Under the pieces are notes generated by a model. That model did not search any database, was not told the DNA's origin, and worked only from the letters and a program-made list of their open reading frames with translations. The translations under genes were made by a program, and so were the position numbers. From positions 286,322-350,321 of the forward strand of contig JAAOMT010000219.1 of NCBI GenBank assembly GCA_016748015.1: DNA of 64,000 nucleotides, in the 5' to 3' direction. This document shows, piece by piece, positions 56,511 to 64,000 of the stretch. Source of the DNA: Geosiphon pyriformis. Its lineage: Eukaryota > Glomeromycota > Glomeromycetes > Archaeosporales > Geosiphonaceae. The stretch's first letter is position 1; each line of letters begins with the position of its first letter.

Positions 56511-57001
56511 AAGACAACCAAAAAATGCACCTAGGATCTACTCTTTTAGTTTTTGCTTCTGCTCCTACCATGGTTCCAGCTCCACAAATGACTGCTACCT
56601 CTTTTGCCACTCACACTCAAGACCCCAATGAACAATTAATAGACAAACTTACTGCTAACTTTACTCAGCTATTAGAACCATTAGCCCAAGCAGTCAGAGA
56701 CAACCAGCAATCCCAAAGACCCAGATTTGAACTCTGCTTCAATTAGCCCCAACAACCACCATATCAAAGACAACAAAATCATGGCCCACCTGTGTGCTAT
56801 TGCTGTGGACTAACTGGACACTTTTTCAGAGACTGCAACAATCCTCTGTTGCCCTCTCTAGCTCTTAGAAATAATGACATCCAGAATAACAGACCCAACA
56901 ATAATAATGTTCCCAATCAAAGACCCAATTATGCCAACATCAATTTCTTTGGAGAGGATCTCTTAGTTGAAGCTACTGTTTATCAGTTTTTAAACTGGTA
57001 G
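56511..57001 (+). pseudogene. Family A gag C-terminal part, copy A6
   Basis: It begins at the EDNQRMHLGSTL-type segment directly after the LINE-C4 A run. The upstream three quarters of gag are missing. Open pieces are 73 and 69 codons. The knuckle CYCCGLTGHFFRDC (about 56793-56835) is intact, followed by the Asn-rich tail and YQFLNW. The gag stop TAG is at 56999-57001. Confidence 0.82.
56989..56995 (+). promoter_or_regulatory. -1 frameshift heptamer TTTAAAC, copy A6
   Basis: T TTA AAC in gag frame, then TGG TAG. The following stem is TGTAC/GTACA (57003-57007, 57023-57027). It differs from A5 in both arms yet still pairs. Confidence 0.75.
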
Positions 57002-59293
57002 GTGTACCTCCAAAAGGTAAGAGTACAAGCCAACCAGAAAAAAACCTCTTTTTTGCTTTTAACCTAACTGATGATGATCATGATATAGATAAACTGGCAA
57101 TCAATACCTTTGACTTGACAAGAAAGAAAAAGAAAGCCAAGATTGATTTCGTTTTAGATCTCAACAAAGCCTCAACTTCCACTGCTAACAACAATAAACC
57201 ACCAAAGGCTAAAGTTTTTAAAAATCCTCCAAAGTTGAAACCTCCAGAAATTGTACAAAAATCTGGATCCTATTCTGTTGTCAAGGATCTCATGGAAATG
57301 CCTATACACATTACATTTGGCCAACTGATAACTCATTTACAGTTCAGAAAAGATTTTCACAAATTGTTGATACCAAAGAAAAAGACACCAAAAACCAATA
57401 AACACTCTTGCCAAGCTGGACTTGCTGATAACAGCAATGTCACCCCTCTGATTTGTAAAGTCCAAGTGGCTAGTTACTTCATTGAATTGATCATAGACAG
57501 TAGATCATCTGTTAGTGTAATTGCCAAACACTTTTTTGAAGCAATTGGCAGAATGATTGATGAGTCTTCCACAAGACCAATGACCAACATACATAGTAAT
57601 AAGAAGAAAGCATAGCCAAAGCTATTCCTGTTCGCATCAATGATATTAGCATTAAAACAGACATAGAAGTATCTGAAGCAAAAGAGTATACTATTATTGT
57701 TGGTAATAAATGGTTTAAGAAAGCCAAAGCACTACTTAACTATAAACTTTGGGAGCTAACCATCAGATATAGTGAAAAATTCATTGTGGTTAAATGCCAT
57801 TATTGAACAATTCCTTTAGTAACCAAACAGAACCAAGAAAAAAAACAATCAGATAAATTAGATGATAATAAGAGCAATAATAAAGAAAATCAAGAAGATC
57901 AAGAAAAAACTGCTAAACTTGCTTATACCATCTTTATCAGCAATAGCAAGCCACTGGACAATGCTAAAGCTGACAAAGAAGGAATTATAATAAATGGCAA
58001 GCTGATCTGCTGGCCCTACTATGATATCCTCAAAAGAACCTTTGACAAAAAATCTAGTAAGAAAGCCAAATACAGTTATTGGTGGCATGGCCCTTGTGCA
58101 TGGTACTGGTGTAATAAACTTTTGTATTCACCAAGTGATGAATGCAAATCCTGTCTAATCTATTACAAAAATTGGGAACCAATTAGCTTGATATCTCGAG
58201 AAGAACTTAAAAAAGTACAAAAGTTCTTTGAGAATAAACCACCTGAAATCTAATCACTAGTTGTAGAACAAAGAGAACCTTCCCTTGAAGAAAAAAAATA
58301 GACATTGAAAACTTGTTGGCTAGAAATAGCCCAGTTATTTCAAAAGAAGGTAACATCCCTGGACAAACCCATGTAATACAATACACTATCACCATCAAAG
58401 AAACTTACCCTATTTATTTGAAGCCTTATTAATTCAATCAACACAATGATGAGTTTATCAAGAAAGAGATAAACTGGATAAAAAATCTTAGATTCATACA
58501 AGAAACCAAGAGTGAATAAGCTTTCCTAGTTATAATAATATCTAAGAAAAGTAGAACCCTACACTTCTGTGTTGACTACCACCAATTAAATGCCATCACT
58601 ATAAGAGATATGTACCCACTCTCCAAAATTGATACAATGCTAAATAAATTCAATGGTGCTTTTATTATCAAATATAACACCTATGAATTTACAGTTATGT
58701 CTTTTGGTCTCACCAATGCTTTTCTTACTTTTCAACACCTAATGGATAAAGTGTTTAAATCAGTAAAAAAAAACTTTGTTTTGGTTTACTTGGACAACAT
58801 AATGGTATATTCAAAAACCTGGGATGAATATCTTAAACATTTATCAACAAAAAGCTTCTAAAATTCTGAAGGAAAAACTTGTTACTGAACCAATTCTCAA
58901 GCAACCTGATCTGGACTAACTTTTTATTCTTCACACTGATACATTTGATTATGGACTTAATGCTGTTCTTTTACAGAAAGATGAAAATAGCAGAGAACAT
59001 GCTATAGCATATGTTAGTAGATTTCTTACACCAGTAGAAAAAAACTATTCAGTTACTGAACAAGAATGTCTAGTAGTAGTTTGAACTACTAGCTACTGGG
59101 ATCAATATCTTCTTGGTGTAAAATTCTTAGTGGTAACAGATCATCAAGCCTTGGTTTGGCTGTGCAATAAAAAGAAGCTGGAACACAAACAAATAACTTG
59201 CTAAATACTCCACTTGGATGAATTTGACTATGATATTTAACACTGCAAAGGAGCAAATCATCAAAATGCTGATGCTTTCTCTAGACTTATTAT
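56996..59293 (+). pseudogene. Family A pol, copy A6, truncated in RNase H
   Basis: A 166-codon open piece (57115-57615) covers the leader and protease, with DSG changed to DSR. A small deletion near 57612 shifts the frame. The Cys-rich module is at about 58080-58160 (WWHGPC...CKSC). RT is shortened twice: about 90 bp between the FNGA and FIIKYNTYEF segments (58659), and about 290 bp between EYLKHL and STKSF (58850). The active site reads YLDN. RNase H remains up to the ANHQNADA segment at 59280. The family B LTR follows at 59294, so integrase and the 3' end are gone. Confidence 0.83.
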
Positions 59294-60323
59294 TATTACA
59301 GATGATTTTTTGGAGTGTTAAGTGAATAACAAACCTGTAACTTGGTGCTCAAAAGCTATTTCCGTCGATGATATTCTGAAAGTATTGTATCTGAAGGTTT
59401 TGATGAAGTTCTTTGTATAATAGACAAAGATTCAATAGTGTGGCAATTCGTCATTTGTAGTCAGTTGTTTCCCAATTTCTTTCTCAGCTTGGTGGCCGGA
59501 TTTATTCTGGCAGTCATGCCCTTCTGGTAAGCTAACTGATAATATATATAAATTTATTCTTATTTCTGGGTCTTTTACCAGGCTATCTGTGACATCAATA
59601 ACTCAGTGCTTTTAATCCTTAATAAATTACTATACTACAACAAAACAACACAAAGAAAGAAAGAGAAAAAAAAGAAAGAAAAGAAAATGAAATAAAGAAA
59701 ATAAGCCAAGACAATTTGGTAAGTTAGTATCCTGTCAATAGCCGTGATCAAGAACTATTGTTTCAGTATGGTTAAGTATCAATTCCTATCAACATAAAGT
59801 GTTGATAGTAGAGAGTGGATTGAGATATGAAATAATTATTTATTTTTATGATTGGGAACTGAAAGATTTCTTAGATCAAATCTAAACTGAGAAGTCTAAA
59901 CTAAAAGAGTTTGTTTTTTTTTTGTAATTTTTTGTATTTTTAATAATTATGATTTACAAGTCTAATTGATTTTATGAGTCTAATTGACTCTGCAAATCAA
60001 TTAACTCTGAGTCTTGTTGACCAATTTTCTAACTTCTGATACTACTGCTATATATACATATTTGAGATTTCTTAATTCCTTAATTCTTTATGTCAGAAAT
60101 CCTGGAATTCCTGGAATCCTGCAATTTCTTTGAGAGGAATTCTGGAATTCTGGAATCCTGCAATTCCTCATATGAGAATTCTGAAATTCCTGAAATTCTG
60201 CAATTCCTTTAAGAGAAATCCTGGAATTCTACAAAGAGGAATCCTGGAATTCCATATTTACTACGTCTACCTCTGATTGGCTAATTTATATGCTAATATA
60301 TTTTCTATTTTCTATGAGTAACA
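59294..60323 (-). repeat. Family B LTR, copy B3
   Basis: 1030 bp. The reverse complement starts TGTTACTCATAGAAAA; the other end is TATTAC (from GTAACA). It holds the GGAATTCC array at about 60097-60252 and an extra stretch near 59930-60030 absent from B2, with repeated AGTCTAATTGA words. TATATATAG lies near 60050. Confidence 0.88.
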
Positions 60324-60424
60324 TTATTTCCTTCTTTAATATTGAGCTTCTGCGAAATCTTCTAAATCTCTTTTTTGTATCAATGTTGTTACTGTAATTT
60401 TTATTGCTATTTGTAAATCTAATT

Positions 60425-60694
60425 TTATACATAACTGGGGTTTTTAACTATAGTGGTCTGTCCAGAATATCTACGTTCAAATCTTGCATCTGTATTATGT
60501 GCATGTTCAGACATAATGTCCTCATTATTATGACTGAATTGAATTAATTCCTGCTCCATTGTAAGATCTAAAAGCATGATATATTGTTCAATGTTTGAAG
60601 CGAAGTTTGAATCATTGTTGTCATTGTCAGTGGAGTTTGAATCATCATCGTCATCATCAGTAGAGTTTAAATTGGGATTAAGTTTCGATTCCAA
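60425..60694 (-). CDS. Asp-rich ORF ending in dUTPase motif-1 remnant, unit 1
   Basis: An 89-codon ORF, MESKLNPNLNSTDDDDDDSN followed by further Asp/Asn/Ser repeats, a short helix (YIMLLDLTMEQELIQF) and HAHNTDARFERRYSGQT. The last segment matches HVHNTDVGFNLRYLGKD of the B1 dUTPase (motif 1), so the ORF is the acidic linker plus the first dUTPase motif, cut by deletion of the rest. It cannot be an enzyme. Open in both array units with identical length. Whether it is translated is unknown; it may simply be a leftover. Confidence 0.45.
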   Translation of the reverse strand: MESKLNPNLNSTDDDDDDSNSTDNDNNDSNFASNIEQYIMLLDLTMEQELIQFSHNNEDIMSEHAHNTDARFERRYSGQTTIVKNPSYV

Positions 60695-61303
60695 TTTTTG
60701 CTGATTGGCTTGTCTTCCTCAGAGTTTGAATATATGATGCGTGGAAGTGGATTGTAACTTGGGGCTGTCAGGTGAGTTTTGATAATTTGTTGATCAATTT
60801 TGGTACTGCTGATTCTCAAATTCCTTTTTCTTCTTTAAGTCTTTTTTGTATTGACACTTTCCTAATACTGACTTTTGGCACAGAAAAAGGCAGTCTTCAT
60901 ACAGGTAAGTATGAATCTGAATGGTTTTTTTTCTGGAATTCTTCCAATGGGTCTTTAAATAATCAGAGTTTTGAATTTCTAGAGGTTTGATGGGTTTTAT
61001 CTGAGGTAAGTTTTTTTTACATGAGCAGAGTTGAAATTTTATTGGGTTTCAAATGTTTGGGTTTTGAACTATTGGGTCTTGAAGAATTGGAGTTTTAATA
61101 AGTTTTATTGAAGGTAAGTTTCTTTATACAATAGCAGAATTGAGATTATCAGGTTTCAAATAATTTTTGGAGTTTTTAATTTAATGAGTTTATTAAAGGT
61201 AATAGTAAAATAAGGTTTTGCGAATTTTAAGTGATTTTTCTTTGTTTTCTCTTGGTCTGCCACTTTTGGATGGTTGCTGGTGCTGGTTCTCTATAGGATT
61301 ATA

Positions 61304-61320
61304 TCTTACAGGGAGCACCA
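61304..61320 (-). promoter_or_regulatory. Primer-binding site, family B unit 1
   Basis: The reverse complement is TGGTGCTCCCTGTAAGA, two bases from the LTR end. It differs from the B2 site near its 3' end (AAGA instead of GAGG). Confidence 0.7.
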
Positions 61321-61322
61321 AA

Positions 61323-62352
61323 TGTTACAGATAATTCTTTAGGGTGTCAAGTGAATAACAAACCTGTAACTTGGTGCTCAAAAGCTATTTCCATTGATGG
61401 TATTCTGAAAGTGTTGTATCTGAAGGTTTTGATGGAGTCCTTTGTATAATAGACAGAGATTCAATAGTGTGGTGATTTGTTGTTTGTAGTCAGTTGTTTC
61501 CCAATTTCTTTCTCAGCTTGGTGGCTGGATTTATTTTGGCAGTCATGCCCTTCTGATAAGCTAACTAATAATATATATAAATCTATTCTTATTTCTGGGT
61601 TTTTTACTAGGCTATCTGTGACATCAATAACTCAGTGTTTTTAATCCTTAATAAATTAGTATACAACAACAAAACAACACAAAGAAAGAAAGAGAAAAGA
61701 AAAAAAGAAAAGAAAATGAAATAAAGAAAATAAGCCAAGACAATTTGGTAAGTTAGTATCCCATCAATAGCCGTGATCAAGAGATATTATTCCAATATGG
61801 TTAAGTATCAATTCCTATCAACATAAAGTGTTGATAGTAGAGAGTGAATTGAGATATAAAATAATTATTTATTTTTATGATTGAGAACTGAAAGATTTCT
61901 TAGATCAAATCTAAACTGAGAAGTCTAAACTAAAAGAGTTTGTTTTTTTTTTGTTTTTTTTTGTATTTTTAATAATTATGATTTACAAGTCTAATTGATT
62001 TTATGAGTCTAATTGACTCCACGAATCAATTAACTCTGAGTCTCATTGACCAATTTTCTAACTTCTGATACTACTGCTATATATATGTATTTAAGATTCC
62101 TCAATTTCTTAATTCTTTATGTCAGGAATCCTGGAATTCCTGGAATCCTGCAATTTCTTTGAGAGGAATTCTGAAATTCTGGAATCCTGCAATTCCTCAT
62201 ATGAGAATTCTGAAATTTCTGAAATCCTGCAATTCCTTTGAGAGGAATCCTGGAATTCTACAAAGAAGAATCCTGGAATTCCATATTTACTACGTCTACC
62301 TCTGATTGGCTAATTTATATGCTAATATATTTTCTATTTTCTATGAGTAACA
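61323..62352 (-). repeat. Family B LTR, copy B4
   Basis: 1030 bp, nearly identical to B3. Termini TGTTAC (left, from GTAACA) and GAGTAACA (right). GGAATTCC array at about 62126-62281. Shared by both short units. Confidence 0.9.
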
Positions 62353-62453
62353 TTATTTCCTTCTTTAATATTGAGCTTCTGCGAAATCTTCTAAATCTCT
62401 TTTTTGTATCAATGTTGTTACTGTAATTTTTATTGCTATTTGTAAATCTAATT

Positions 62454-62723
62454 TTATACGTAACTGGGGTTTTTAACTATAGTGGTCTGTTCAGAATATC
62501 TACGTTCAAATCTTGCATCTGTATTATGTGCATGTTCAGACATAATGTCCTCATTATTATGACTGAATTGAATTAATTCCTGCTTCATTGTAAGATCTAA
62601 AAGCATGATATATTGTTCAATGTTTGAAGCAAAGTTTGAATCATTGTTGTCATTGTCGGCGGAGTTTGAATCATCATCATCATCATCAGTGGAGTTTAAA
62701 TTGGGATTAAGTTCCGATTCCAA
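62454..62723 (-). CDS. Asp-rich ORF ending in dUTPase motif-1 remnant, unit 2
   Basis: 89 codons, same frame and ends as the unit 1 ORF (MESELNPNLNSTDDDDDDSN). A handful of residue changes separate the two, including an E/K swap in the helix (TMKQELIQF). The C-terminus HAHNTDARFERRYSEQT again stops just after dUTPase motif 1. The opposite strand carries a 72-codon ORF further right (62801-63019), which I regard as chance. Confidence 0.45.
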   Translation of the reverse strand: MESELNPNLNSTDDDDDDSNSADNDNNDSNFASNIEQYIMLLDLTMKQELIQFSHNNEDIMSEHAHNTDARFERRYSEQTTIVKNPSYV

Positions 62724-63333
62724 TTTTTGCTGATTGGCTTGTCTTCCTCAGAGTTTGAATATATGATGTGTGAAAGTGGATTGTAACTTGGGGCCATCAG
62801 ATGAGTTTTGATAATTTGTTGATCAATTTTGGTATTGCTGATTCTCAAATTCCTTTTTCTTCTCTAAGTCTTTTTTGTATTGACACTTTCCTAATGCTGA
62901 CTTTTAGCACAGAAGAAGGCAGTCTTCACACAGGTAAGTATGAATCTGGGTGGTTTTTTTTCTGGAATTCTTCCAATGGGTCTTTAAATAATCAGAGTTT
63001 TGAATTTCTAGAGGTTTGATGGGTTTTATCTGAGGTAAGTTTTTTTTACATGAGCAGGGTTGAAATTTTATTGGGTTTCAAATGTTTGGGTTTTGAACTA
63101 TCGGGTCTTGAAGAATCAGAGTTTTAATGAGTTTTATTGAAGGTAAGTTTCTTTATACAATAGCAGGATTGAGATTATCAGGTTTCAAATAATTTTTGAA
63201 GTTTTTAATTTAATGAGTTTATTAAAGGTAATGGTAAAATAAGGATTTTGCAAATCTTAAGTGATTTTTCTTTGTTTTCTCTTGGTCTGCCACTTTTGGA
63301 TGGTTGCTGGTGCTGGTTCTCTGTAGAATTATA

Positions 63334-63350
63334 CCTCACAGGGAGCACCA
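63334..63350 (-). promoter_or_regulatory. Primer-binding site, family B unit 2
   Basis: The reverse complement is TGGTGCTCCCTGTGAGG, identical to the B2 and A5 sites, two bases from the LTR. Confidence 0.72.
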
Positions 63351-63352
63351 AA

Positions 63353-64000
63353 TATTACAGATAATTCTTTAGGGTGTCGAGTAAATAACAAACCTGTAAC
63401 TTGGTGCTCAAAAGCTATTTCCATCGATAGTATTCTGAAAGTGTTGTATCTGAAGGTTTTGATGGAGTCCTTTGTATAATGGACAGAGATTCAATAGTGT
63501 GGTGATTTGTTGTTTGTAGTCAGTTGTTTCCCAATTTCTTTCTCAGCTTGGTGGCTGGATTTATTCTGGCAGTCATGCTCTTTTGATAAGCTAACTAATA
63601 ATATATATAAATCTATTCTTATTTCTGGGTTTTTTACCAGACTATCTGTGACATCAATAACTCAGTGCTTTTAATCCTTAATAAATTAGTATACTACAAC
63701 AAAACAACACAAAGAAAGAAAGAAAAAAGAAAGAAAGAAAAGAAAATGAAATAAAGAAAATAAGCCAAAACAATTTGGTAAGTTAGTATCCCATCAATAG
63801 CCGTAATCAAGAGCTATTGTTCCAACATGGTTAAGTATTAATTCCTATCAACATGAAGTGTTGATAGTAGAGAATAGATTGAGATATGAAATAATTATTT
63901 ATTTTTATGATTGGGAACTGGAAGGTTTCTTAGATCAAATCTAAACTGAGAGGTCTAAACTAAAAAAGTTTGTTTTTTTTTTTTTTTTTTTTTTTTTTTT
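63353..64000 (-). repeat. Family B LTR, copy B5, cut by window end
   Basis: The left end reads TATTAC. It matches B3 and B4 for 618 bases, then ends in a run of 29 T where B3 and B4 have a shorter, interrupted T run. Confidence 0.85.
63972..64000. repeat. Poly-T run at window end
   Basis: 29 consecutive T. The sister LTRs have about 9-10 T followed by G or A-containing sequence (near 59914-59930 and 61942-61958). This is either a true expansion or a sequencing or assembly artefact at a contig end. Confidence 0.8.

Larger units (their letters stand above)
60324..61322 (-). mobile_element. Internal region of short family B unit 1
   Basis: About 1 kb between shared LTRs. From right to left: the primer site (61304-61320); a leader related to B2 gag start; three or four degenerate repeats of about 85-110 bp (60900-61215); the 89-codon ORF; and the last bases of the B internal region (CTTCTTTAATATTGAGC), matching B1 just inside its LTR. 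Confidence 0.8.
62353..63352 (-). mobile_element. Internal region of short family B unit 2
   Basis: Same layout as unit 1, 1000 bp. Differences from unit 1 are scattered, mostly transitions. Confidence 0.8.
59294..64000 (-). mobile_element. Tandem array of short family B elements sharing LTRs
   Basis: LTR (59294-60323), internal (60324-61322), LTR (61323-62352), internal (62353-63352), LTR (63353 on, cut by the window end). The repeat period is 2029 and then 2030 bp. The units are nearly identical. The internal parts keep the primer site, a leader and an ORF of 89 codons, and lack most of gag, protease, dUTPase and any RT. Confidence 0.88.

Noticed and set aside
60772-60990. 72-codon plus-strand ORF repeated at 62801-63019
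   Set aside because: It lies within the leader of minus-strand B units and is repeated only because the units are tandem copies; no homology to known proteins is recognised.

Overview
The window is an AT-rich, CpG-poor stretch of a eukaryotic nuclear genome made almost entirely of decayed retrotransposons. I found no intact host gene, rRNA or tRNA gene, CRISPR array or bacterial-style operon. The mix is Ty3/gypsy elements with very AT-rich code, a dUTPase-bearing LTR element, and LINEs whose ORF1 carries two RRM-like domains and a CCHC knuckle. This fits a large repeat-bloated fungal genome; my best guess is an arbuscular mycorrhizal fungus of the Gigasporaceae type. That assignment is inference from recognised element families, not from a marker gene.

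Two LTR families dominate. Family A is a Ty3/gypsy element (LTR about 640-690 bp, termini TGTTAT...ATAACA). Its gag (about 518 codons) ends just after a U UUA AAC slippery heptamer. Its pol, in the -1 frame, encodes protease, a Cys-rich module, RT, RNase H and integrase, and it has an extra downstream ORF whose stop codon lies inside the 3' LTR. Family B has LTRs of 808-1030 bp (termini TGTTAC...GTAACA) and the same primer-binding site as A. It encodes gag, protease, a multi-CxxC region and a dUTPase domain; no RT or integrase is visible in the copy seen here. Three LINE types are also present: LINE-C (ORF1 only), LINE-D (related ORF1) and LINE-E (ORF2 with RT, RNase H and a C-terminal zinc motif). 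LINE-C and LINE-E share their 3' tail.

Layout. 1-6672: family A copy A1, 5' part outside the window. 6673-6850: relic of a different Ty3/gypsy RT (-). 6851-8578: AT-rich filler. 8579-9199: 57-bp satellite. 9200-9855: minus-strand A LTR. 9856-19785: A copies A2 (internally deleted) and A3 sharing an LTR. 19786-21811: inverted A fragment. 21812-22498: solo A LTR. 22499-26876: family B copy B1 (-) with dUTPase. 26877-37478: an A element broken into 5' and 3' parts, with B2 (+), LINE-C1 (+) and LINE-D (-) between them. 37479-38737: LINE-E fragment (-). 38738-41084: LINE-C2 (-). 41085-44829: LINE-E1 (-). 44840-46820: LINE-C3 (+). 46821-54448: A5, the best-preserved element with two LTRs. 54449-56510: LINE-C4 (+). 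56511-59293: A6 fragment. 59294-64000: tandem array of short B derivatives (-) sharing LTRs, cut by the window end in a poly-T run.

How the parts would work together. Family A was probably autonomous, using -1 frameshifting to make Gag-Pol. Family B may depend on another element for RT and integrase. The ORF1-only LINE-C copies probably relied on LINE-E ORF2 recognising the shared tail. All coding copies here carry stops, frameshifts or deletions and are annotated as pseudogenes. The damage is dominated by C-to-T and G-to-A changes.
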